Under the pieces are notes generated by a model, which was given only the letters and a program-made list of their open reading frames with translations, was not told the origin of the DNA and ran no database searches. The position numbers and the translations under genes are program-made. A DNA stretch of 33,231 nt from Gordonia desulfuricans NBRC 100010 (GTDB lineage Bacteria > Actinomycetota > Actinomycetes > Mycobacteriales > Mycobacteriaceae), in contig NZ_BCNF01000102.1 in assembly GCF_001485495.1 (NCBI RefSeq), positions 1 through 33,231 of the forward strand, read 5' to 3'. Within the stretch, counting starts at the first letter, position 1. Every line of letters begins with the position of its first letter. This document shows, piece after piece, positions 25,270 to 33,212 of the stretch.

Positions 25270-27182
25270 CCCTCGATGATGCCCCGTCCGACCAGCAGCG
25301 CCAGCACCCGCTCGGCGAGTTCACCGATGTCGGCGCCGGTGGTGTCGAACCGCAGATCCGGGGAGACGGGCTTCTCGTAGGGTGCGTCGACGCCGGTCAG
25401 CCCCTTGAGCTCGCCGCGCCGTGCCCGCGCATAGAGCCCCTTGGGATCGCGGCGTTCGCACTCGGAGACCGGTGTGGAGACGTGGACCTCGATGAAGTCG
25501 AGATCGGCCGCCTCGTGCAGTTCGCGGGCGATCGCACGGTCGGAGTGCAACGGCGACACCATCGACGCGATGGCGATCACCCCGGCGTCGGCGAACAGCC
25601 GCGCCAGATGGCCGACGCGCCGGATGTTCTCGGCACGGTCCCCCGGGGAGAAACCGAGATCGTCGGAGATGCCGTGGCGGATGTTGTCGCCGTCGACGAG
25701 ATAGGCGACCCGGGTCCGGTTGACCAGTTCCCGTTCCAGTGCCACCGCCACGGTGGACTTGCCCGACGCGGGGAGTCCGGTGAGCCACACCGTCGCCCCG
25801 CGTTGCCCGGTCTTGGCCCAGCGTTCGGTGCGGTTCAGCGAGCTCGGATGCCACTTGATGTCGTTGCGGGTGGCCTTGCCCGGGATCACCTCCCGCGGCT
25901 CGAGGATCGTCCCCGCGCCGACGGTGTCGTTGGAGGACTCGTCGATCAGGATGAACGCACCGGTGTCACGGTTCTCGGTGTAGCGGTCGGCCACCACGAC
26001 CGACGACGTCCGCAGTGTGATGGTGCCGATGTCGTTGAGTCCCAACTCCGTCGGACCGACCACCTCGAGCAGCGACTCCGGGTCCAGGCGACGTTCCAGG
26101 GACTGCACGGTGGCCCGCACCGTGCGTGTCCCCTGCTTGAGTGCCACCCGGTCGCCCGCGTGCAGCGGCGCCTGCGCCAGCCAGCACACCGTGGCCGACA
26201 GTTCCCGGGCCGCCACCGGGAGGTGGGCGTCGTCGGCGCCGCTGATGATCACGTCGCCGCGGCCGATGTCGATCTCGTCGGCCAGCTGCACCGAGATCGA
26301 CAGCCCCGCGACCGCCACGTCCCGGGTGTCGTCGAGGGCGTCGAGGGCGGTCACCACGCTGCGCGACCCCGACGGCAGCACCTGCACCGGATCACCGACA
26401 CGCACCGTGCCCGCCGCGACCCGACCGGTGTAGTTGCGTTTGCCGTCCGGTCCCGGCCGCGACACCCACTGCACCGGCAGACGCAGTTCGCGGGCCTGCG
26501 GCGAAGGTGCCTGCAGTTCCACCGATTCCAGGTACTCCAGCAGCGTCGGCCCGGTGTACCACGGGGTGTGGTCCGAACGGTGCACCACGTTGTCGCCGTG
26601 CTTGGCGGCGACCGGGATGGCCAGGATCTCCCCGATGCCCAGCTGGACGGCCAGTTCGTTCAGCTCGGCCTGCAACTCGGCGAACCGATCGGCGGAGAAG
26701 TCCACCAGATCGATCTTGTTGACCGCCGCGATCACATGCGGCACCCCCACCAGGGTGGCGATCCGCGCGTGCCGACGGGTCTGGCGCTGCAGTCCTTTTC
26801 GCGCATCCACCAGCAGCACCGCGACATGGGCGTTGGAGGCACCGGTGAAGGTGTTGCGGGTGTAGCGCTCGTGGCCCGGGGTGTCGGCGAGGACGTAGTT
26901 GCGGGTGTCGCTGGCGAAGAAGCGGTAGGCGACGTCGATGGTGATGCCCTGCTCACGCTCGGCCCGCAGGCCGTCGGAGAGCGCGGCGAGGTCCACGTCG
27001 CCGTCGTCGGAGGTCACCCCGGCCAGGTGGTCGGTCGGAAGGCTCCCGGTGTCGTGGAGCAGACGACCGATCAGGGTGGACTTCCCGTCGTCGACGCTGC
27101 CCGCCGTCGCCAGCCGCAGGATCTGACGACGCGGTGCCGCATCGCGTTCCGGTGCCGTGGGTGCGGTGGTTGCCTGCGTCAT
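25266..27182 (-). CDS. cysNC: Bifunctional sulfate adenylyltransferase GTPase subunit / APS kinase (CysNC)
   Basis: A 638-aa fusion. The N-terminal CysN GTPase (to about residue 440) has the P-loop GSVDDGKST (28-36), DTPGHERYTRN and NKIDL. The C-terminal CysC kinase has a second P-loop GLPASGKST near residue 470 and the APS-kinase block VYLVDGDNIRHGI-like (YLVDGDNIRHGISDDLGF). CysN with CysD drives APS synthesis at the cost of GTP; CysC phosphorylates APS to PAPS. The fused form is standard in mycobacteria. Its ATG shares one base with the cysD stop (TGATG), and it overlaps FGE at the other end. PAPS is also the donor for the sulfotransferase gene in this operon. Confidence 0.97.
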   Translation of the reverse strand: MTQATTAPTAPERDAAPRRQILRLATAGSVDDGKSTLIGRLLHDTGSLPTDHLAGVTSDDGDVDLAALSDGLRAEREQGITIDVAYRFFASDTRNYVLADTPGHERYTRNTFTGASNAHVAVLLVDARKGLQRQTRRHARIATLVGVPHVIAAVNKIDLVDFSADRFAELQAELNELAVQLGIGEILAIPVAAKHGDNVVHRSDHTPWYTGPTLLEYLESVELQAPSPQARELRLPVQWVSRPGPDGKRNYTGRVAAGTVRVGDPVQVLPSGSRSVVTALDALDDTRDVAVAGLSISVQLADEIDIGRGDVIISGADDAHLPVAARELSATVCWLAQAPLHAGDRVALKQGTRTVRATVQSLERRLDPESLLEVVGPTELGLNDIGTITLRTSSVVVADRYTENRDTGAFILIDESSNDTVGAGTILEPREVIPGKATRNDIKWHPSSLNRTERWAKTGQRGATVWLTGLPASGKSTVAVALERELVNRTRVAYLVDGDNIRHGISDDLGFSPGDRAENIRRVGHLARLFADAGVIAIASMVSPLHSDRAIARELHEAADLDFIEVHVSTPVSECERRDPKGLYARARRGELKGLTGVDAPYEKPVSPDLRFDTTGADIGELAERVLALLVGRGIIEG

Positions 27183-28183
27183 CAGAAGTAGCCCTCTCGC
27201 TTGCGATCTTCCATCGCGGCCGACGACGTCCGGTCGTCGGCGCGGGTCTCGCCTCGTTCACTGACCGTCGCCACACTGATCTCGGCGATGATCTCGTCGA
27301 GACTTGCCGCCTGTGACCGGACCGCACCGGTGATGGTGAGGTCGCCGACGGTGCGGTACCGCACCCACTCGGTGGACACCTCCGACGGCGAGTCCGGTTG
27401 CGAGAACTCCGAGACCGCCAGCAGGATCCCGTCGCGGTCGAACACCTCGCGCTGTGCCGCGAAGTAGATCGACGGGAGCTCGAGATCCTCCAGTTCGATG
27501 TAGCGCCAGATGTCGAGTTCGGTCCAATTGCTCAGGGGGAACACGCGAACCGACTCGCCGCGGCGGATCCGCCCGTTGTACAGCGACCACGGCTCGGGGC
27601 GCTGGGCGCGCGGATCCCACTGGCCGAACTCGTCGCGGAAGCTGAACACCCGTTCCTTGGCGCGGGCACGGTCCTCGTCGCGGCGGGCGCCACCGAAGGC
27701 CGCATCGAATCCGCCCGCCTCCAAGGCGTCCAGCAGGACCGGTGTCTGCAACCGATTTCGTGACCCGGACGGGTCGGCCGACTCGGCGATCCGGCCGGCC
27801 GCGATGGCGTCGGGTACCGACGCGACGATCAGCTTGATGCCGGCCGGGTTGTCGGCGGTCGGGGCGACGCGGCGATCACGGAACTCGATGACCTCGTCGA
27901 AGTTGTGTCCGGTGTCGACGTGCAGGATCGGGAAGGGCAGCGGATTGGGCCGGAATGCCTTCTCCGCCAGGCGGAGCAGGACGATGGAGTCCTTTCCGCC
28001 AGAGAACAGCAGCACCGGCCGTTCGAGCTCGGCGGCCACCTCGCGGATGATGTGCACCGACTCGGCTTCCAGCACACGCAGTGCCGCAACGTGATCGACG
28101 TCGGCACCGGCCTCGGTATCGGTATCGGGCAAGTCGGGGGTGGTGATCGGATCGGCTGGGGTGTCGGTGAGTTCGGTGGTCAT
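27182..28183 (-). CDS. cysD: Sulfate adenylyltransferase subunit 2 (CysD)
   Basis: A 333-aa PP-loop ATP pyrophosphatase. The PP-loop [16 protein letters not shown] lies near residue 53, followed by [20 protein letters not shown] and the C-terminal [28 protein letters not shown] and RKREGYF. With CysN it makes adenosine 5'-phosphosulfate from sulfate and ATP. The N-terminal about 28 residues are Thr/Asp/Pro-rich and look disordered. The ATG at 28183 overlaps the sulfotransferase stop in ATGA, so the protein is produced together with Stf0. A longer in-frame start upstream is rejected because it lies inside stf0. Confidence 0.97.
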   Translation of the reverse strand: MTTELTDTPADPITTPDLPDTDTEAGADVDHVAALRVLEAESVHIIREVAAELERPVLLFSGGKDSIVLLRLAEKAFRPNPLPFPILHVDTGHNFDEVIEFRDRRVAPTADNPAGIKLIVASVPDAIAAGRIAESADPSGSRNRLQTPVLLDALEAGGFDAAFGGARRDEDRARAKERVFSFRDEFGQWDPRAQRPEPWSLYNGRIRRGESVRVFPLSNWTELDIWRYIELEDLELPSIYFAAQREVFDRDGILLAVSEFSQPDSPSEVSTEWVRYRTVGDLTITGAVRSQAASLDEIIAEISVATVSERGETRADDRTSSAAMEDRKREGYF

Positions 28184-28980
28184 TGGGGGTATCCGTTCCT
28201 TTCCGCATCGCGGCGATAGCGCTGCGCCCATTCTTTGGAGCGGGCATTGGACTGCGGTTTCAGCGGCGGTGGCGGCGCGAGCGCCGGATCGAGCCCGAGG
28301 GCGGTCAGCACCCGGGCGGTGGTGCCCTGCGGATCCTTGACGAGTTGTCCGAACTCGACGTCGAAGGGTTCGATCCCCTCGTCGGAAAACCAACGCCGCC
28401 ATTGCCGTTCCTGTTCGAGGAGGATTCCCGCGAGGTACGCGATCCCCTCCGCGTTGTACTCGGCACGGGCATCACGGTCGGCGTCGACATGCGGACCGTG
28501 ACCGTCACGCCACACACGTGTCTGCACCGCCCGCCACATCGACACCGCCTGGGACACCACGTCTTCCCGGTAGACGTGGACGAACAGCGGATCGGTTCCG
28601 AGGAGCTGGCGGATCGCGGTCCGTAGGGAACCGGTACCGGTGCGGGTGCGGGCGACGAGCAGAGGTGTCTGGTTCCACATCAGTTTGCCGCCCCACACAC
28701 CGTTCGGGGTCCGGCCGGCGGCGAGGACGTCCGCACGCCACCTCACGAAGTCGCGGGTGTCCACCTCGCCCGGTTCGACGTCGTCGAGCAGGCTCAGGAT
28801 CGTGGAATCGTCGACGTCGGCGAACCATTCCCGTGGTTGCGGGGCCTGCGACGACGAGCTGAAGTACTGGAAGAACTCCTCCGGGGCCCCCGCCACCCCG
28901 GTCGCCGAGAGGGACTCGACGAGCAGCGTGCTCCCGCTGCGCTGGCTCGCGCAGACGAGATAGTTCTCACTGGTTGGCAT
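28180..28980 (-). CDS. stf0: Stf0-type trehalose 2-sulfotransferase homologue
   Basis: A 266-aa PAPS-dependent sulfotransferase, the same length as M. tuberculosis Stf0 (267 aa). The 5'-phosphosulfate loop [13 protein letters not shown] lies near residue 12. Stf0-like blocks are [37 protein letters not shown] and [21 protein letters not shown]. Stf0 adds sulfate to the 2-position of trehalose, the first step to sulfolipid-1 in M. tuberculosis. No Pks2, PapA or MmpL8 gene is in the window, so the downstream product is open, and another acceptor is possible. The ATG at 28980 is preferred over the GTG at 28986 because a -10 lies 6 nt upstream with no Shine-Dalgarno. It is the first gene of the stf0-cysD-cysNC-FGE operon. 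Confidence 0.92.
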   Translation of the reverse strand: MPTSENYLVCASQRSGSTLLVESLSATGVAGAPEEFFQYFSSSSQAPQPREWFADVDDSTILSLLDDVEPGEVDTRDFVRWRADVLAAGRTPNGVWGGKLMWNQTPLLVARTRTGTGSLRTAIRQLLGTDPLFVHVYREDVVSQAVSMWRAVQTRVWRDGHGPHVDADRDARAEYNAEGIAYLAGILLEQERQWRRWFSDEGIEPFDVEFGQLVKDPQGTTARVLTALGLDPALAPPPPLKPQSNARSKEWAQRYRRDAERNGYPQ

Positions 28981-28986
28981 CGGCAC

Positions 28987-29014
28987 AGTCTAGCCAGCCC
29001 GAAACCACCTGCAA
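28987..29014 (-). promoter_or_regulatory. Leaderless promoter of the stf0-cysD-cysNC-FGE operon
   Basis: On the minus strand TTGCAG (29009-29014), a 16-bp spacer and TAGACT (28987-28992) are followed by 6 nt and the stf0 ATG. Transcription would begin at or next to the ATG, in line with the missing Shine-Dalgarno. Confidence 0.55.
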
Positions 29015-29039
29015 CCTGGTGTTTTACGGTCAGCGGGCG

Positions 29040-29052
29040 GTCAAATATTGAC
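29040..29052. promoter_or_regulatory. Palindrome GTCAA-ATA-TTGAC upstream of the stf0 promoter
   Basis: A perfect 5-base-arm inverted repeat centred about 66 bp upstream of the predicted start point, an activator-type position. Further GGTCA half-sites occur at about 29028 and 29039. The regulator is unknown. Confidence 0.4.
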
Positions 29053-29077
29053 ATCGTGAACTGAACGTGCAGACCAG

Positions 29078-30556
29078 TCAGCGGCGTGGGGACGCCGCCA
29101 CCGAGGTACTCACCGACGCACCGTCACCGGTGGCGATGTCGCCGTCGAGCTCGCGCCGCGCACCGAGCGGACGACGGGATGGAAGAGCTTCTTCATCCGG
29201 TTGTGCCTCTTGCGATTTCGCATGGAAGATCGCCATGAATCGCGCGGCGACAGCAGTCCCTTCGTCCTCGGTGGGCAGACTGTCGGCCGTGCGGTGCCGC
29301 CACTGTGCGAGGCGATCGGCGAGGTCGGCCCGGACGGCGGCGTATGCCGGGTCGTCGGCGAGGTTGTTTCGCTCACGAGGATCAGAAGTCAGATCGTAGA
29401 GCTCGACGTGCGAACGCTCGCGGGTTGTGCTCGACGCGGCGATCGACCGGGCCGACAGGCTGTCGGCGATGTCGAGCGGCAGCAGCAGTTCCGGCCGGTG
29501 CGCATAGTTCTCGATGTAGCTGTGGGTCTTGGTCCGGATGGCGCGGATCGGATCGTAGGCGTCGTGATAGTTCTTCTCGGTGAAGACCTCGTCGCGCACC
29601 GGTGACTCCGATTGCGGCACAGCGATTTCGGCTGCGTGGGAGTCGCCGTCGACGTCATCGGGTGTGACGACGCCCAGCCAGTCGAGGATCGTCGGGGTGA
29701 GGTCGACGCCGGAGAACAGGTCGTCGTAGACACGCGGCCCGATGCCCCGGGCGGTGGGCGGCCGGATGATCAGTGCCACTCCGGTCCCCTCGGCGTAGAG
29801 CGTCGACTTGGCGCGGGGGAAGGCGAGGCCGTGGTCGGTGACGAAGACGATCCAGGTGCTCTCCGCCAGTCCGAGCGCCTCGACGGTGTCGAGGAGGCGG
29901 CCGACTGCGGCGTCGGCCTTGGTGATGCTGCCGTGCAGGCCGGCGAGGTCGTCACGGACGTCGGCGGTGTCGGGCAGGAACTCCGGGACGTCGAAGGTGG
30001 TGGGGTCGGCAGGATCGTATTCGTCGGCCGGGTAGGGCCGATGGGTCTCGAAGAACCCCGCGGTCAGCAGGAACGGCCGGTCCGATCCGGCGTCGACGTA
30101 CCGACGGAGCCACGCCTGGGATTCGGCCACCACGTGGTCGCACCGGGAGTCGGAGACGTCGATCGTATCGAACCCGATGCTGGTGGGGTCGGTGCTCTCG
30201 TGCTGCATGCCGAACAGCACCGAGCGGTATCCCGCGTCCGACAGGATCGCGGGCAGGGTGCGGGTACCGGGGCGGTAGGCGAAGCCGTGATGGGCCAGCC
30301 CGACTAGCCCGTTGTGGTGCGGATACTGCCCGGTGAACAGCGATCCGCGGGCCGGGGAACACAGCGGGGCGGTCGCGTGGGCGTCGGCGAAGCGGATACC
30401 GGAGGCGGCGAGCGCATCCAGATTCGGGCTCTGGACCCCGGTTGCGCCGTAACAGGCCAGATGGCGTCCGAGATCGTGCCAGTGCACGAGGATCACGTTC
30501 TCCCGCGTCGGAGTCAGGGCACCCGCGGTCTCGTCGGTCGGGAAGGCAGCCATCAT
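29078..30556 (-). CDS. Type I (formylglycine-dependent) sulfatase, N-sulfoglucosamine-sulfohydrolase-like
   Basis: A 492-aa alkaline-phosphatase-superfamily sulfatase. The active-site signature C66-S-P-A-R70 in APLCSPARGSLFTGQYPHHNGL is the substrate of FGE, which turns C66 into formylglycine. The N-terminal metal site reads HWHDLGRHLACYG, with His where many sulfatases have the first Asp. FVTDHGLAF supplies further metal ligands. The layout is closest to heparan N-sulfatase (SGSH)-like members of family S1. No signal peptide is seen, so it is probably cytoplasmic. The start is uncertain: ATG at 30556 or 30553, or GTG at 30568. It is transcribed toward stf0 and diverges from a TetR gene. The substrate is unknown; a sulfated glycan or trehalose sulfate is a guess. 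Confidence 0.9.
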   Translation of the reverse strand: MMAAFPTDETAGALTPTRENVILVHWHDLGRHLACYGATGVQSPNLDALAASGIRFADAHATAPLCSPARGSLFTGQYPHHNGLVGLAHHGFAYRPGTRTLPAILSDAGYRSVLFGMQHESTDPTSIGFDTIDVSDSRCDHVVAESQAWLRRYVDAGSDRPFLLTAGFFETHRPYPADEYDPADPTTFDVPEFLPDTADVRDDLAGLHGSITKADAAVGRLLDTVEALGLAESTWIVFVTDHGLAFPRAKSTLYAEGTGVALIIRPPTARGIGPRVYDDLFSGVDLTPTILDWLGVVTPDDVDGDSHAAEIAVPQSESPVRDEVFTEKNYHDAYDPIRAIRTKTHSYIENYAHRPELLLPLDIADSLSARSIAASSTTRERSHVELYDLTSDPRERNNLADDPAYAAVRADLADRLAQWRHRTADSLPTEDEGTAVAARFMAIFHAKSQEAQPDEEALPSRRPLGARRELDGDIATGDGASVSTSVAASPRR

Positions 30557-30669
30557 CCCATGATGCACTTTCTCGTTTTCCCATGTCGGCCGGGGTGTGT
30601 CCGGTTCTGTGCCCGCACGGCGGGAATCTATCCTGGACAGACACACGTCGCCGGAAGGAAGGTGCATCG
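30557..30669. promoter_or_regulatory. Divergent promoter region sulfatase / tetR
   Basis: For the plus strand TATCCT (30629-30634) is a good -10 for tetR, and GGAAGGAAGG serves as its ribosome site. Short inverted pieces GTGTGTCC (about 30593-30600) and GGACAGACACAC (about 30635-30646) flank the region and may form a TetR site. No clear sulfatase promoter is seen. Confidence 0.35.
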
Positions 30670-31320
30670 ATGGCGCGCCCGTCCAAACCACTGATCAGCC
30701 GTTCGGCGGCGGTCGAGGCGTCGATCGACATCATCGACTCCGAAGGGCTCGAGGCGTTCAGCCTGCCCCGCCTGGCCAAGCATCTCGGGGTCCGTGCGCC
30801 GTCGTTGTATCACCACTTCGCCGACAAGAACGAGATCCTCACCGAGGTCGCCCGCCACATCGGGGGCACCGCGGTGCGCAGTCCGCGGCGCCGGCCCGGC
30901 CCCGACTGGCCGGAGTTCTTCGTCACCCTCGCGGTGAACTTCCGACAGTCCATCCTGCGGCATCGCAATGCCGCCCCCGTGCTGTTGGAACACCTTCCCC
31001 GCGAACTGTTCTCGTCGACCTACGAGGAGACGTCACGGTTCCTGACCGAATCCGGCGTGCCGAGCCGGTTGCATGTGCAGATCCTCGACGGGATGGAGAA
31101 GATCGCACTCGGCGCGGCGCTGATCGAGGCGACGCGACCGGCGAGTTCACGGTCGACGATCTTCCCGAACGTCACCGAGGACTCCCAGCCCGAGCTCGCC
31201 GCGGCACTGGCCGCCAACGAACTGACACAGAAGCAACTGTTCGAGGCGATGGTCCGCAGCTTCCTGCACGGGATCATCGCCGACAACGACCTCGACGCCG
31301 CACCGTCGATGGCCGTCTGA
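30670..31320 (+). CDS. TetR-family regulator (TetR_C-type), likely regulator of the sulfatase
   Basis: A 216-aa TetR-family repressor. The N-terminal helix-turn-helix is clear (ISRSAAVEASIDIIDSEGLEAFSLPRLAKHLGVRAPSLYHHFADKNEIL). The remaining sequence is helical and has the pattern of the classical TetR C-terminal domain (MEKIALGAALIEATRP). The ligand is unknown. It diverges from the sulfatase gene with a 113-bp shared gap, the usual arrangement for a local repressor. The ATG at 30670 has GGAAGG about 9-10 nt upstream. It converges with the crotonase gene with a 14-nt gap and no terminator. Confidence 0.88.
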   Translation: MARPSKPLISRSAAVEASIDIIDSEGLEAFSLPRLAKHLGVRAPSLYHHFADKNEILTEVARHIGGTAVRSPRRRPGPDWPEFFVTLAVNFRQSILRHRNAAPVLLEHLPRELFSSTYEETSRFLTESGVPSRLHVQILDGMEKIALGAALIEATRPASSRSTIFPNVTEDSQPELAAALAANELTQKQLFEAMVRSFLHGIIADNDLDAAPSMAV

Positions 31321-31334
31321 CCGGTCGTCGGCGA

Positions 31335-32177
31335 TCAGCCGAAGATCTCGGGCAGCCCGTCGGACACCCGCCCGGTGAACGACGGCGCCCGCTTCTCCAG
31401 GAATGCCTCCACACCCTCGGTGACGTCGGCGGACGACCCGCGCTCGAAGATCGCGACGGATTCGGCGTGGTGCGCCGTCTGCGGATCCGGTGCACCGAGC
31501 ATCCGCCACATGATCGCGCGGGTCAGGGCGACCGATACCGGTGATGTCCCGGCGGTCATCTCGCGGGCGATCGCCATCGCCCGGTCACGAACTGCGCTCG
31601 CCGGAACCACTTCTCGGACGAGGCCGGCCGAGAGCGCCTCGGACGCCGTGACCATCCGCGCGCCGATGGTCCATTCCACCGCGGTCGCGATCCCGACGAC
31701 CCGCGGCAGGAACCACGACGAACATGCTTCGGGAACCAATCCCCGCCGGGTGAACACGAATCCGAACTTGGCTGTGTCGGAGGCGATCCGCACATCTGCG
31801 GGCAGGGTCATCGTGACCCCCACGCCCGCTGCCGGACCGTTGATCGCCATGATCACCGGTTTGGTCGACCGGAAGATGCGCAGGGCGAGCCGGCCGCCGC
31901 TGTCGGGCGGGACCGCACCGGTGTCGGCGTCGGCGGTCGCGGCGAAGGTGTCGCCACCCGATTCGAGGTCGGCCCCGGCGCAGAAGGCCCGACCAGTCCC
32001 GGTCACGACCACAGCCCGGATGGTGTCGTCGGCGTCACAGACGTCGAACAGCCCGATCAGCGTGTCGATCATCTCGACGGTGCAAGCGTTCAGCCGATCA
32101 GGACGGTTGAGTCGCAGTACGGCGATCTCGGCATCGCGTTCGAGCACGACCACCGGTTCCGTGTGTGGTTCGGTCAT
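31335..32177 (-). CDS. Enoyl-CoA hydratase/isomerase (crotonase) family protein
   Basis: A 280-aa crotonase. The oxyanion-hole blocks GRAFCAGADL and NGPAAGVGVTMTLPADVRIAS are present. The glutamate of FTRRGLVPEACSSWFLPRVVG is the usual second acid, but the first catalytic glutamate position of hydratases, after the GGG turn, is Thr here (GVGVTMT). One glutamate is more like an isomerase or PaaG-type enzyme than a classical hydratase. The substrate is unknown. The ATG at 32177 shares one base with the TGA of the frameshifted reductase (TGATG), while a GTG at 32180 also fits. The genes were built as one operon. Confidence 0.9.
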   Translation of the reverse strand: MTEPHTEPVVVLERDAEIAVLRLNRPDRLNACTVEMIDTLIGLFDVCDADDTIRAVVVTGTGRAFCAGADLESGGDTFAATADADTGAVPPDSGGRLALRIFRSTKPVIMAINGPAAGVGVTMTLPADVRIASDTAKFGFVFTRRGLVPEACSSWFLPRVVGIATAVEWTIGARMVTASEALSAGLVREVVPASAVRDRAMAIAREMTAGTSPVSVALTRAIMWRMLGAPDPQTAHHAESVAIFERGSSADVTEGVEAFLEKRAPSFTGRVSDGLPEIFG

Positions 32178-33139
32178 CACAGATCCAGGACGAGTCGTGC
32201 TGAGCAGCTGCGCGATACGCAGACCATCATGCAGTCGTTGGCGGCGCGCTCATCGTCGTCGAGTACCGAGTCGCGGTGTTCGGGGATGCCGTCGAGGACG
32301 GCTGTCTCGCAGGTTCCGCAGGTGCCCTCACGGCACGAGAACTCGACGTCGACGCCACTGCGCTCCAGCGCGTCGAGCAGGCTCTCGTCGGCGCCGACGG
32401 TCGGTCACCGCGGTGCCGCTGCGGTCGAGTACCACTTCGAAGGTGGTGTCCGGCCGCGCATCATCGATATGCTTGGGTGTGAAATGTTCCACGTGGAGCG
32501 TGACGTCGTCGCGGTCACGGCACCGGTCCTCGACGGCACGCAGCAGCGGTTCCGGACCGCAACAGTAGACCTGGGTGCCGGGTGAGACCTCGTCGAGGGC
32601 TGCATCCAGATCGAGTAGTCCGTGGACGTCCTGGGGCCGGGCCGTCACCGACCCCGGATACCGGTCCTCGAGCTCGTCGACGAAGGCCATCGCCGTGCGG
32701 GTCCGTCCGCCGAAGAGCAACGACCATCGGGCGCCGCCGGCGGCGGCACGGGCCATCATCGGGATCAGCGGCGTGATGCCGATACCGCGGCGATGAACAG
32801 ATACTCCGATCCTTCGACGAGGGGAAAGTTGTTGCGCGGTCCGATGATCGGGAGTACATCACCTTCCCGGATCCGTTCGTGGACCTGACGCGATCCGCCA
32901 CGTCCGTCCCGCTCCCGCAACACCGCCACACGCAGCGCGGTCGGGTCGGATTCCTCGCCACACAGCGAGTACTGGCGGATCGTGTCGTCATCGAGAACGA
33001 GATCGATATGCGCCCCCGGCTCCCACCGGGGCACCTGTCCCCCGTCGGTGTCCGCGAGGGTGAGCGCGACGACACCGTCGGCCACCGGCTCTTTACCGAT
33101 CACGCGCATCATCCTGCGGTCGGTCGTGTGCTGCAACAT
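32177..33139 (-). pseudogene. Phthalate dioxygenase reductase-type (VanB/PDR) oxidoreductase, two frameshifts
   Basis: The protein is readable only by changing frame twice. Frame 1 (33139 to about 32787) holds the FMN domain (TIRQYSLCGEE) and ends just inside the NAD motif. Frame 2 (to about 32400) resumes it (GIGITPLIPMMARAAAGGARWSLLFGGRT... VYCCGPEPLL). Frame 3 holds the C-terminal [2Fe-2S] domain (SCREGTCGTCETAVLDG...CVSRS). The first break is a missing C near 32787, the second a GGTC duplication at 32399-32406. Repair gives 319 aa, the normal family length. Such reductases feed Rieske oxygenases. The breaks may be real mutations or sequence errors. All 2Fe-2S cysteines are intact. Confidence 0.8.
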
Positions 33140-33183
33140 GCGGGGTCCGTGCTCACTGTCGGTAGGACGTTCTGGACCACTTT

Positions 33184-33212
33184 ATCTTACGGCGTAAGAT
33201 TAGTTCCGGCAA
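33184..33212 (-). promoter_or_regulatory. Promoter overlapping a perfect palindromic operator ahead of the reductase/crotonase unit
   Basis: On the minus strand TTGCCG (33207-33212), a 17-bp spacer and TAAGAT (33184-33189) form a good promoter. The palindrome ATCTTACG-G-CGTAAGAT (33184-33200) covers the -10 and part of the spacer. TAAGAT also occurs on the plus strand (33195-33200), so a divergent transcript rightward is possible. The regulator is likely a TetR protein encoded beyond the window. Confidence 0.65.

Noticed and set aside
25482..27191. A 569-codon open frame on the plus strand
   Set aside because: It is antisense to cysNC and has no domain.
28981..29077. McbR/CysR-type box (TAGAC-N6-GTCTA) before stf0
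   Set aside because: Only the TAGAC half is present, and it belongs to the -10 hexamer.
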